From: Triatoma infestans
Taxonomy: Eukaryota > Arthropoda > Insecta > Hemiptera > Reduviidae
Direction of reading: 5' to 3'
Assembly (NCBI GenBank): GCA_011037195.1
Contig: JAAEAF010000637.1
Span: 124,001 to 188,000 of the forward strand
DNA length: 64,000 nucleotides
Shown here: positions 53,135 to 63,409 of the stretch, one piece after another
How positions within the stretch are numbered: position 1 is the stretch's first letter
How the letters are laid out: the number at the start of each line of letters is the position of its first letter
Program-made: the position numbers and the translations under genes
Notes under the pieces: generated by a model
Told to the model about the DNA's origin: nothing
Databases searched by the model: none
The model's input: the letters and a program-made list of their open reading frames with translations, nothing else

Positions 53135-54150
53135 CGCCAAAATGTGTATATGTGTTTATACTTGCCTCCTACACCTTTCAGTACACTAGAAGCAATGTGC
53201 AGCTATATGGGAATCACTAACACACAATACTACCAGTACAAATGTGAGATGGTACATTGCCGTGTGCGACACTGTGGGGTACCCACTGGTCTGCCGTACT
53301 TGTCTTATGTCATACGCACTGGTTGTAGCCATAACTTAGTTCTTGGCTAGTAGCCTTAATTCTCTCAGGTTCTCTCTTTGTTTGTGTATGTGTTTATCTT
53401 CATATATAAAATATAGGTGTGTGTGTGTGTATAAGGGTATGTATGTAACCAGAGTAGTTTTGAATGTGTGCTTGTCTTTGACTGTATGAGAAGAGATTTT
53501 CCATACTCCATTGCCATGCCAACGAACCGACTTCAAACTCATACCCTCTTCTCTTTCTCATTTCACTCTTTGGATAGGAAGGTCAGCTTTTGTCTAGCCG
53601 AGGGTAAATCATTCCCTATTGGATAGCCTGAGAAACTGAGTAGGTAGCAATAGGAACACCTAAAACAGAGTTGATGTTTAACTGTGTTCGTGTGTCTGTG
53701 TATATATATATATATATATATATGACAGAGACTAAAGTTAGGAGGCGTTGAAGGAGGATCTGACCATTGTCCACTACTGGTACTCACAGTGGTCGATATC
53801 TACCAGCTGTACTTAGTGCTATCTCTGGCTAGACCAAACCACAGACTTCATTAGACATCACCCACAAACCTCTATACATACAACATTCAACAACTCTCAA
53901 TTGAATTTTACCACACCTACCGGTCGAACACAAAAGCGCATATATATATATATATAAGCGCATATATATATATATATATATGCGCATATATATATATATA
54001 TAAGCGCATATATATATATATATATCCCCTAGATCCTCTAACAACTATTATAAAGGATGTACTCCACATATTTATGTTATATATCTACAATGTTCAAAAT
54101 AATTTCATGTCACCATAAATATATATATGAATTACTTCATAGTAGGAAAT
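52416..54150. other. Unassigned with several microsatellites
   Basis: No supported gene. (GT)n lies at 53093-53131 and (TA)n at 53699-53723. At 53935-54026 four GCGC or GCGCAT steps are joined by (TA)n runs. The 100-codon frame 53048-53350 crosses the GT array and shows no domain. Part of 53150-53560 looks non-repetitive. Confidence 0.4.
53935..54026. repeat. Interrupted (TA)n array with GCGC steps
   Basis: The pattern AAGCGCATATATATATAT is repeated with the self-complementary step TATGCGCATA in the middle. The whole array is nearly palindromic and could extrude as a cruciform. Confidence 0.8.
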
Positions 54151-54151
54151 A

Positions 54152-54335
54152 AAGCACCATGATAGCTGAGTGGTTAGTGGTGCGGATTGCACAATTAAAG
54201 TGTATTGTGGTTCTGGATTCGAGTTTCAAATTGAAACTTGACAAACCGAAAAATTATGATGTTCAGGAAAAACTGGGTGTTCGGTATTTAATCTAAATTT
54301 AAATTTGCCGCCAACAGCGTATAATAATTTTATTT
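54152..54335 (+). mobile_element. SINE C candidate copy 2
   Basis: The head reads GATAGCTGAGTGGTTAG, then GTGCGGATTGCACAA, and the B-box-like GGATTCGAGTTTC. It aligns with the 43.6-kb head. A low-similarity body follows and ends near ATAATAATTTTATTTTGGGG. Confidence 0.5.
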
Positions 54336-54469
54336 TGGGGAAGGTATTGTACTACCTTGATAATAATTTTTCTAATTTATTAGGCTGTGTGTCCTAAGAG
54401 TAGAGAGGGGGCAATTCTATGCATTTTTCCTTCTCTCTGTTAGCCGCTAAGCAATACTCGGAGAAATTA

Positions 54470-54736
54470 GTCGCTAAAAAACCTTGTACGAGTAGGTTAT
54501 CCATAGAGTTATCTAAGGTTGCGATGTCTTGAAAGGTGGAGGGTGTCGTCTGCGTAAGTAGCCAGAACGGTAGTATTGAATGTAGGTATGTCGTATGTGT
54601 AAATTGTAAATAGGATAGGGCTAAGAACCGATCCCTGAGAGACCCCGGCGTTAATGACTCGGCGAGTACTGTGGGTAGAATTTACTCTCACCACAAATGT
54701 ATGAGCGTTAAGAAATGAAATAAGTTGTAAATACAA
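54470..54736 (-). pseudogene. Jockey-clade RT palm fragment
   Basis: The minus-strand frame 54736-54509 reads LISFLNAHTFVVRVNSTHST, INAGVSQGSVLSPILFTIYT and ATYADDTLHLS. It contains the RT motifs GVxQGSVLSPILF and the catalytic YADD, spaced as in Jockey-type LINEs. About 75 codons remain, then the frame decays. In the intact element this domain copies RNA into DNA at the nicked target. Confidence 0.88.
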
Positions 54737-54739
54737 ATA

Positions 54740-55435
54740 TTATATATACCTCATTGAATTTATATATTATGCTTATATTATTTTTGAATATATTAGTATT
54801 TTTGTCTATATTTATAACAATAATGAGAATAATACCTGCACTCCTGGCAGCCAGTCAGGTAGGCAAGTCAGTAATATGCTTATTTTTGTAACATTTTCTT
54901 TTTAATTTTCAACATTAAATAAAAAAAAAAAAAAAAAAAACATTAAATAAAGCAAATATAATAAAATAACAAAAATACTGGTACCAAGTTGAAGTGACCA
55001 TACATACGGAGCTGGCTATACCTCATTCGTGACAAAAAAAAAAAAATTCATATAAATCATGGCCCGAGTCTCAACCACTTTGGAGAAATTGCATATTTTT
55101 GTAATTTTTCAATATTTCACGACTGTTTTTCCCATAACTCCTAAAAAAGTTAGCGCTCAAGCAAATTCAATTATCCCCATTTGAAAAAATATTAAATTTT
55201 CCATAAGATAATGATGTGTTTATGCCAATTATTAAAAATAGATGGTATCACTTTACAGCTTAAAATTTAAACAACGTAATTATTTTCAAAATTTGAAGTA
55301 ACTTCATCTATCTCGCTAGCTCTGTTTCTTTTTCAGCAATAACCTGCCTCAAATTTCATAAAATATTCTTCAATTAATTTGCTTCAAATTCATGCGCTTA
55401 TGGTTCTTTTGTATGAAAGGTTGGCTGCAACAGCT
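54740..55435. other. Unassigned AT-rich DNA
   Basis: No gene was recognised. A tracts are at 54923-54939 and 55037-55048. Confidence 0.35.
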
Positions 55436-55438
55436 GTA

Positions 55439-56257
55439 CCTTTAGGGTAAGGTGGTGCAGGTGTGCTCACTTTCGCTATTTCATTTTATAGGAATGAATA
55501 AAGAGGTTTTAGGGGTTATATCATAATTTATTTATTGTCTTAGATTACCTAGGTTATAAATATATACTCATATATATATTAATCAACTCCTAACTAACAT
55601 CTTACGAACTATAACAAAAATAATTGTCGGCTGTCTGAATGAGCATTCTTGCACAACCAAGTGGGCAAGAGTGCGCATCACTTAGAATCATCACATTTTT
55701 AATGACTTCTCGTGCCACCATTATCTGCAAGAAATACACTCGTTAAACTTTTCGCTCCTCCATTTGCACTTTTCCATGCCTCCCAGTTTGGAAAAACCCT
55801 TTTTTAAAGTATCTCTCAACCTATCCGAGAATGAAATACGCACAAAACCATTTGTTAGACAAGAATGCGCGCGCACTCTTGCACTATCCTGACTAAACAA
55901 CATTGAAACGTCACTATTGCCATCTATTGAGAGGAATGTAAAAAAAAATCATTCCTATGACAAGTAATATGATAATAATCTAACTAAAATAAGCAGAAAA
56001 AATTAGTGCACCTTTCTAATATTTATTACAATTCCATTTACAAAACCCAGAAATATTACAACAAAGTGGCCAAAAATCACTTTTTCTCGTCTAAATCTTC
56101 GGAAATTATATCAAAACAGTAATATTTTTTTTTTTTTTGGCGCGGTACACGCGATGTATTAATGGACTGAAGGCTAGCTGCTAAACGCTGTTTTGTGATT
56201 GGATAATAGCTTTGCATAATCTACACCGCTTACTCTTGTACCACACTACCCTAAAGG
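55439..56257. mobile_element. Putative TIR element, about 820 bp
   Basis: The left end reads CCTTTAGGGTAAGGTGGTGC and the right end, inverted, reads CCTTTAGGGTAGTGTGGTAC. The first 11 bases are identical and most of the next 13 match. No clear target-site duplication is visible. Inside, AAGAATGCGCGCGCACTCTT (55859-55878) and 'attcttgcacaaccaag...caagagtgcgc' (55646-55675) are related internal motifs. No transposase is encoded. A non-autonomous DNA transposon is inferred. Confidence 0.6.
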
Positions 56258-57019
56258 AAAAAAAACGTGATGTTAAATATTTATTCACTTTTTTATTTTT
56301 TTCTTTATTACTTCTAGATTTTATTTGCACATTTGCAAAAGAAAGTAACTCGAGCGTTAAAATAAATAATGACAGTAACAAGTCTAAACTGATAATCAAT
56401 TTGGATAAAGTAAAACAATATTATTTAATTTAAATATTTTAAAGTGACTGAAATAAATATTGATTTGTAAAACATAAATATGAAAACTAAAAATGAAAAT
56501 AAAATTCGAATAAATACAGTTACAAAAAAAAAATCATTCTAATCTTTTCCCTACTTTTACATCTCTATGATAACTATGACAGCAAAGGGAATTCTAAAAG
56601 GTAATGTTTTGAAAAAACCGCTATACAGTGCCGACAAATTATTTGTATCATTATTAATAATTATTAATAATTAAAAATATTAATGTTTTATGACGATTGC
56701 CACAGATGGTGAAATGCATTTCAATTGTAAATTAATAGTTTCCACTTATAGCAATAGATAGCGGCAATTATTAAGGAAAGGCTGGTGCTCAGTTATGTTA
56801 AGATAACAACGAACAGTAGCCGAGAACTATAAAGGGATTGATGGTGAGACATGGGGATGGGTAAAGTTAGTATGGTATGGTTCTCTGGGTACTCCTACAG
56901 ATTGGACTTACACATGAGTCAACATGAATGCAAGGCTGAACTGAAGGGTAATGCTCCCACTATCTCGTTCTATATACACCCTTTATATCTATATATATGT
57001 ATATATAAACTATGCATAT

Positions 57020-57053
<34 letters not shown>

Positions 57054-57330
57054 ATATACGTATATATATATAATCTAACCAAACCTAACACTCAACAACA
57101 ATGCTCCCTTTTGTATCCTAAATTATATAAGCCCTTCATCCCTTCTTAGTTCGTCTATATATCCTATAAGGATATATCAGCAATACTGACAAACATTATT
57201 AAGATTACCTACTTAATGCAAATATGATTTTCAATTTTATATTAATAGAAGAAAACATTTTACTATCTAAATTTACTAATAATTATATATCATAAAATAT
57301 TCATTAATTCAATAAAAGTTATTTTTATTT
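56258..57330. other. Unassigned; contains a family H loop fragment
   Basis: 56583-56650 repeats the loop of the 44.5-kb fold-back (AAAGGGAATTCTAAAAGG, ACCGCTATACA). 56750-57150 is less AT-rich and otherwise unmatched. A (CA)n array lies at 57022-57051. No gene was recognised. Confidence 0.4.
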
Positions 57331-57334
57331 TTCC

Positions 57335-57620
57335 TTTACGGCTCTAAGAGGAAGTATATTGCCATGGTAACAAATTTTGTGAAATTGAGTTTTCAACGGA
57401 AATGCATGTTCTCCTGATTATGAAATTACGTTGTTTGTGTGTGTGTGTGTGTGTTGTATGTGAACGAAATATTTCAAAAACGTAGTCGTATAAGCTCAAC
57501 TTGATATTCCGTCAAAGAATCACCAATTAAAGTTTCTGACATGAAGGTTTCGATCACAATTGACCAACCTGAAATATAAATTTACTGAATGTTTTCTATT
57601 TTAACGTATATATTTAAAAA
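57335..57620 (+). repeat. Family I copy (57.3 kb), 5' part
   Basis: It starts with CTCTAAGAGGAAGTATATTG and carries a GT array at 57437-57453. It continues with AACTTGATATTCCGTCAAAG and the decayed CAACCTGAAATATAAATTTA in place of the CCGGAAGT module. Confidence 0.7.
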
Positions 57621-57719
57621 AAATAGGGCAGTTTTCTTCATCTTTGAGAGAAAGATGTTCCATGGACTTCGAAAACCATCCACAAAAGTCTGACGTTTAC
57701 AAACATGATATGATATTAA

Positions 57720-57905
57720 TATCATATCGTGTAGAGCGTTTCTTTGCATATTATGTCCCCATCAAATAGTCAGTTCAATTGTAGACTTTTTACATCACTA
57801 CTGGAAAAAGCAGTCCTAGAGCTGCTGAAGCTGCGAGTGCTGTATGTGAAATCGAAGGGGAAGAGATCAATGATCAACCAGGATTGCCAGGTGTTGGCTT
57901 TAAAA
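57720..57905 (+). other. Short coding-like stretch shared with 19.1 kb
   Basis: The frame from 57744 includes LLEKAVLELLKLRVLYVKSK. The motif LKLRVLYVK also occurs on the minus strand near 19.1 kb. I do not recognise the protein. It is more likely an unclassified dispersed element than a host exon. Confidence 0.35.
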
Positions 57906-57922
57906 ATTTATAATAATAATGA

Positions 57923-58180
57923 GTCCTCACGTGTTGGTCTAGTGGCTAGCGCACTCGTCTTTCGTGCGAGAATTCAGGGCTTGATTCCCGTGAGGGCAAA
58001 GTCGGTATTGACCCAGTATCGTGATGAAAAGTGGGGGAAGCTACAGTTAGTAGCGCCCTAGCTAGCCAAGACCGGAACTAAAGGGCGTAGGAACTGTGGC
58101 GTGCTTACCACATACCCCCCCCATTCAAAACGCCGTCTGGCAAATCTTAGCACTTCATGGGTTGTTGCGCCATAGAGTTT
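57923..58180 (+). mobile_element. SINE A copy 4, tRNA-Glu-derived
   Basis: The head is the best preserved: GTTGGTCTAGTGGCTAGCGC, an anticodon arm CTCGT-CTTTCGT-GCGAG (anticodon TTC) and a B-box-like GGCTTGATTCC. The body matches the 1.8-kb copy (GCTACAGTTAGTAGCGCCCT, GTGGCGTGCTTACCACA). Confidence 0.87.
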
Positions 58181-58333
58181 TATGATAGTAGTGATACGGG
58201 TTAAGAAAGAAATTCAGGTTCAAGGTGGCCATCATGTGACGTTGATGAGACTTTACGGGAACCTGCCGTGTCCATACCCCAGCCTCAAGTATTCATGCAC
58301 TTCATTATACAAAGCTAATTTAATCGGTTCATA

Positions 58334-58520
58334 TTTTTTTTTTTTTTTTTTAACTTAAGGGACGTCAACATTTATGGTCATTGGCGACCGGAGCTTTCAC
58401 CGAACAGTGAGCTGTAGAAGCTGCTAGGACGAAAAAAAATCTAAGGTTAGCACAGCTGGACTCGAAGCCGTGTCCTCCGGATGGGAGTCCAGTATGCCAA
58501 CCATTTAGCTAGTTCTCTTC
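58334..58520 (-). mobile_element. SINE B copy (58.4 kb), internally deleted
   Basis: On the minus strand it has a decayed tRNA-like head, CTAAGGTTAGCACAGC on the plus strand, the word GAGCTGTAGAAGC, and the tail TTGACGTCCCTTAAGTT before a T tract on the plus strand. About 60 bp of the body is missing. Confidence 0.75.
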
Positions 58521-58524
58521 CTTT

Positions 58525-59285
58525 TCATTTTTTATTATTATCAAACTGACAACATTATATATTTCTAAATTGTTATCTCTATCCTTGCTTCAAAGATCTA
58601 CTATTATAATCTTTGGTTATTACTAAAAAATATTTTTAAAAAAACTAGCTTTTTATAAAATGTGTTTAATAAATTTAAATAATTTTTTTAATATTATTAT
58701 TAATAAATTAATTTAAAAAAAAAAAAAATTAAATGAATATGTGTTAATTATAATAATATCATTGAATACAGAGAGTGTATAAAACAAGTGAAATAGAGAG
58801 ACAAGAGATGCACGTATGGAATGTCATTGGCACGAAGTGTAAGCCAATCAGATCACGTGTCATGTTTGTGACATTCCTGTCTGCTGTTGTGATTACATTT
58901 GCTTGTACACTTTCATTATTATACGTTAGGTAAATAATTATTATTGAAATAGGTGGAAATTATTATTATTATTATTATTGACAATTATAATAAAATTAAT
59001 ATTATTGTTTTATTTTATATTATACAATTCATAGAAATTTAAGGAATAATATTTTGAATAGGTAAATATTTTTTAAATATCTTAATATGTCTCCTGTTAA
59101 TAAAATTATATAGTATACTATATATATATATATATCTATATGGGCAATTTTTTTTTTTTTTTTTTTAAAACAAATTTTACTTATAAGAACCTGGATTATA
59201 GAATTTACAATGCAAATTAGAAGAGAGCACCAATAACATTGAACAAACCCTATAATATTTAAATTTAATACCACCACTTCCACAA
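58525..59285. other. Very AT-rich DNA
   Basis: No gene was recognised. The 177-codon minus-strand frame 59562-59029 is AT-driven and overlaps a family I copy. It contains a T tract at 59150-59166. Confidence 0.4.
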
Positions 59286-59289
59286 AAAC

Positions 59290-59620
59290 TATAAAAAATA
59301 ATTTTTGGGGGGAAAATAGTAAAAACCAAACATAAAAATTACTATACATATACGGAATACGAAGTTGCATTTTCAAGAAAATCGCCCAAAAAAACAGAAA
59401 ATACCAATTCTGTAAAGTTATTGTGTTTTGGGTTGATGGATTTTTGCCCCAAAATATCAGTTCAGCTATATAGAATATTGTGGGAGTACGTAAGTTTAAG
59501 CTTCTAGTAATTCTTCGTTTTTGAGAAATTTTTTTCTCACACACACATACACACAAATACACACAATATTTTTTCTAAATACATTTCCGGTTGAAATTTA
59601 ATTTCAAAAATCAGAGACAT
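59290..59620 (-). repeat. Family I copy (59.3 kb)
   Basis: It contains GAAGTTGCATTTTCAAG, ATTCTTCGTTTTTGAG, a CA array at 59539-59565 and the ACATTTCCGGTTGAAATTTA end. It directly adjoins family E copy 7. Confidence 0.65.
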
Positions 59621-59755
59621 TTTCCGTGGTAGCCTGCTTCATTTTGTGGTCATCGACCGGTTTCGGGCGTTCGCCCATCTTCAGGATGCGTTTTTCAGAC
59701 ATTGTAACAACACAGACTTGCACGGAGCAAATTCAGTTTACACACTTGACTGGTG
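59605..59755 (-). mobile_element. Family E copy 7, ribozyme intact
   Basis: It runs on the plus strand from GAGACATTTTCCGTGGTAGC through the inverted ribozyme to GCAAATTCAGTTTACACAC. It is a single arm without a detectable inverted partner nearby. Confidence 0.85.
59651..59688 (-). ncRNA. Hammerhead ribozyme motif (family E, intact core)
   Basis: On the minus strand: CATC (59685-59688), CTGAAGA (59678-59684), stem II GGGC-GAAC-GCCC, GAAA, stem III ACCGGT, triplet GTC and GATG (59651-59654). It is identical over these 38 bases to the 8.8-kb copy, although the surrounding sequences differ. Confidence 0.8.
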
Positions 59756-59759
59756 TTTT

Positions 59760-60700
59760 TAATTTTATTTAAAACTAAACTCTTAAATTAGGTCAAGGGG
59801 TATGGTGATTACATTTGCTGTGTCGTAACTTTGACGGTGTCGTACACAATTCCATGCTACAAATATCATGTAATTTCTGTCACAATGTAAATATTGAACA
59901 CAACTTACTGTACGACACTTGACTAAAGTGTCTGGATAGAAGTGTCAAATGTAAACGTACTCTGAACGTCATGTGTAAAAGTTTAATAGCGGTCGCAAGT
60001 AATGGTGAATGTTGATGGACAGAAACTCACTACTGCATTTTTTACAAAGTTGTATTAAGACGATATACTGACAAAGGTTAAGAAAGTATTTTTTTAAGGA
60101 AGTATAGAGGGTAGAGTGACTAGACGAAAACTGAGAATTTGGGGCGGCGTGACTTAGATTGGAAGCGTTGGATAGTAATTCACAGCTTGCTGAGCGCTCG
60201 CTTTTACTAACAAACGAGTAGCTAATGTGCCTAATTTGGTGAGAACACTCTTGTGTAAAAATGCTTTTAACAGAAAGTGAACTGTGACAAATCATTGCAT
60301 ACAACAAGCGCAGTTTCTTGAATAACTCTGAGAATAGTATTGTTATTCACCATAACTCACCACTTAAATGCTTGATTGGTGATTTTCTTTTGATAGCTTT
60401 TTTCGACTTCTTCAAGTGTTAGTTTAGCTCTTCAGGAAATAAACCTTCCAAGTTATCTTGTATTTCTAAACTACTAGATAGCGGTTTTTTGTTTTTTTTT
60501 AACCCATTTCACCAACTCTGGGTGGAAGGTAGCTTTTGGAAAGAAATTTTACTTTCATTCCATTCGTTCATATGCGTTCAACTGCGTCTGGATGGCAAGA
60601 TGAAAGCGCTTGCTAAGGCTAGTATTGCCAAGGTTGCGTCCAGCGCATGATGTATTTTCTCAATTAGGGTTTGATTCCATAACATAAGTAAATAAAGCAA
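59760..60700. other. Unassigned
   Basis: The minus-strand frame 60307-59969 (112 codons) has no recognised motif. No repeat family seen here matches. Confidence 0.35.
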
Positions 60701-60890
60701 GGGAAGGGATTAGTTCAGTGGTAGTCTGATGGACTCTCACGCGGAAGTCCCGGGTATGAGTCCAGTGCTATCCCTTAGATTTTTTTCTATCCTACGAGCC
60801 TCTACAGTTCGGTGATGGATAGTGTTGCCTGAACAGAGACTTGAACTTAATAGTCGCTTTCGCGTCCCTAAAAGACTACTCGACCGCAGA
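60701..60890 (+). mobile_element. SINE B copy (60.7 kb)
   Basis: The head GGGAAGGGATTAGTTCAGTG is well kept; the B box is decayed (GGTATGAGTCC). The body has CCCTTAGATTTTTT and CTCTACAGTTCGGTGATGG. The 3' end diverges after GTGTTGCCTG. Confidence 0.8.
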
Positions 60891-62555
60891 TGAAAACTCT
60901 TACTAAACAATAAACGACAGGGTTACAAAACTTATATTAAAACCTACCAGGGGGCATATACGACACTGAACTACGGATTCAAAAAATGTTCCAATCTCCA
61001 AAGAATTCTATCCCTCTAGTCTAAAATCCTTTGCAACATGTTAGTGCTCCATTTTATGTTTCAAATCTAACCACTTAAATGCTTGATACTAACAGCCTCT
61101 TTTGCAAGTAAGATTGCCAGAACCCGATGTTGAAAATTCCATTCTACCTCTCAGTCTCATTCTAATACTCTTATCCGAAATTTGTCATCCCGAAATAATT
61201 CTAGATAATCCGTATAATGCGCAAGTGGCTTCGCAATTTTCTCTTCACAGGTGAAGAGGTTAAGTTCCGAATAGTTAATTAGGGAATGTTACTCCCTCTT
61301 AGCTTCTCCCCTCGAGTGGGCGTGAAGTGACTGTGTCAGTATTACTTATAGTGTGAATTACTCACTATTAGCGCTAGTGTCGTAATTCAATTAAAGTAAA
61401 CAAAAACAAACAAAAAATTGAAATTTATTTTAAGAAAAGTCTTTTTTTTAATTTACAATATTTCTTTAACTATTTTTTTGTACGCCCATTGTACGCCGTA
61501 AAATATAGAACCATCTTTTATATTCTATTGTATTTTTTAAAGATCTTCTCAATCATTAATTATAATTTCATAACAAAGAACAGATTTTTTTTTTTTGTCT
61601 TTTCTTTCAGTGCCCCCTTTGCTTTTCTCACTTCGTGTCCCTTTCTTTAACCATCCAGTCAAATTCTCTTTCTCTTATAAGACGAAGTATTTTAACGGGC
61701 TGCTGAAGCGGTTAAGGGCCAGGGAATTTCTGAATGAGTACTACTATTGTACACTGTGAGTGGAGTGCAAAAGGGGAACATGAAGTAAAGGAGGAAGACT
61801 GGAGTGTATAAGTGCACCATTTAGTGGAAGTACGAGGAACTATATAGTTATATATATATATGGATGGAGAATTGTAAGGAGAAGAGAAGTTTCGTTAACA
61901 AGGGGCTGCCACTAACCTTCCTCTTCATCCTCACTATCACATCTACAAAGCCCTTACTATCGTAACCTCTAATACAACTTACTACCACTAAGATATATAT
62001 ACATATATTACATACTATCTATTGCTCGTAGTAGAATACTAGTAGCAAACTCCCTATTCCAGTGTATCACTTTAGTCTAAATGGTCCTAGTATTAGCCGA
62101 GAACTTCAGTAAGCATAACACTAGCACTAGGTCATTAGTACAAAATGACTTCCATCTCAACACTTTATATAGATAATACAAAGAGACAAACATATTGAAT
62201 AGAACTTAAGATATACATTAGTAACTCTTCTCATATAAAAAAACAAAACAAATAATAATTGTTACCACTAACTCTAATTGTTATACTAGTGTACATTCTC
62301 TTCATTAATTATAATTGCCATTTCAACTATATAAACTAGAATTTTCAACATGGTTAATGAAAAAAAATTTAATAATTAAAAGTACTTTTTTCGTTTTAGA
62401 TGATTTATTATATAATAATAATTGGTACTTCAAAAGAATTGCTAAATATTTTTATATTTTAATAACCTATAGGGTAGAAGAGGAATGTACGTTGAGAACG
62501 TTGAGATTGAAATGAAGAGAGAGTATTTTTAAAATTTAAAAAAAAAAAAAAACTG
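60891..62555. other. Unassigned
   Basis: No gene was recognised. 61600-62150 is mixed in composition with short purine or pyrimidine runs and a (TA)n run at 61849-61860, and no repeat match. Confidence 0.35.
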
Positions 62556-62559
62556 TTAA

Positions 62560-62765
62560 AAGGTGGGAGGGGATAAGAAAAATGTTTATAGTGAGGCGTG
62601 GCAATTTTAAATTTGGAAGAACAAATTACTGGCGAGTTTAGCCTTAGAAAAATATTATTATTTTATGATTGACGTTGAAGTTTATGATTTATTTGTCTGA
62701 AGTTAAAATTGATAGAGTTCGGATGATGGTGAATTTGTAAGGATTCGGATAGAAGATGTTTTGAA
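62560..62765 (-). repeat. Penelope-type 3' flank sequence
   Basis: Inverse counterpart of 45765-45975, lying just downstream (minus strand) of the GIY-YIG fragment. It is presumed to be the 3' UTR or terminal region of that element. Confidence 0.65.
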
Positions 62766-62812
62766 TGATTGGGGTAAGTGGTTAAAATGGAAGGGTTATT
62801 GATACCTATAGC

Positions 62813-63075
62813 TCACTGAAAGTCAAAACATGTTAGGCTGTCAATTTTTTCGTTAATAATTTCTAGTTCATGTTGTCTGAGTCTTTTTTTTTGTAAAAAC
62901 TGTTTGGAATCACCGATGTAGCAAGCGTTGCTTGCAGTTGGGTGTATTACATTGCATGTATTGTATACCGAATGTGTTTTCTTAGGTTTTTCAATAGGGT
63001 CTTTAATTTTTTTAAAAGAATTTATTAAGTTAGTTGGTCGGGAAGAAGCCTGTTCAAAGGTTTGGGATAAATATT
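62813..63075 (-). pseudogene. Penelope-like element ORF C-terminus (GIY-YIG endonuclease)
   Basis: An open minus-strand frame without an initiating ATG ends with TGA at 62813-62815. It reads ...FKKIKDPIEKPKKTHSVYNT, then ...NACYIGDSKQFLQKKRLRQH, then about 20 more codons. The VY-N-T...CYIG pair with a following L..RL..H segment is the GIY-YIG nuclease fold that ends Penelope-like element proteins, where it cuts the target DNA. The preceding linker (IKDP) also fits. The RT domain is absent, so the copy is truncated. Fewer than 90 codons remain. It is the only Penelope-like coding trace in the window. Confidence 0.72.
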
Positions 63076-63182
63076 ATATATTTTATTAAGTATATTTTGA
63101 AATAATATTTATAGTATTATAATGTATGAATTTTTACTATTAATATTTTTTATTTGTTTAATTTAAATAATGGGGGATTTAT

Positions 63183-63409
63183 GGGAAGGGATTAGCTCAG
63201 AAGGGAGTAGCTAGCAATGTGGAGGTTCCGAGTACGAATCCAGCATCCCGTCTTTCGATTTTCACTTCCTAGGAGTCCATACAGCTGACTGTCCGGTGAT
63301 ATGCAGTGTTGTCTTAGCTAGAGAAAGTAGTGCACTGAGAAGGCTCCGGGGGGGGGGGGGGGCGCAATAGATCTTTCAGGTCGCAGTACATATCGCTTCA
63401 AAAAAAAAA
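63183..63409 (+). mobile_element. SINE B copy (63.2 kb)
   Basis: It has the head GGGAAGGGATTAGCTCAGAA, a decayed B box and TTTCACTTCCTAGGAGTCC. It continues with CTGTCCGGTGATATGCAGTG, a G run at 63348-63362, then GCGCAATAGATCTTTCAGGT and an A-rich end. This tail resembles the 3' end of the RNase H-type LINEs. Confidence 0.85.

Noticed and set aside
53829..54044. Open frame with repeated IYIYI
   Set aside because: Pure translation of a (TA)n array.
59029..59562. 177-codon open frame, minus strand
   Set aside because: Composition is AT-driven, it overlaps a family I copy and shows no motif; not called as a gene.
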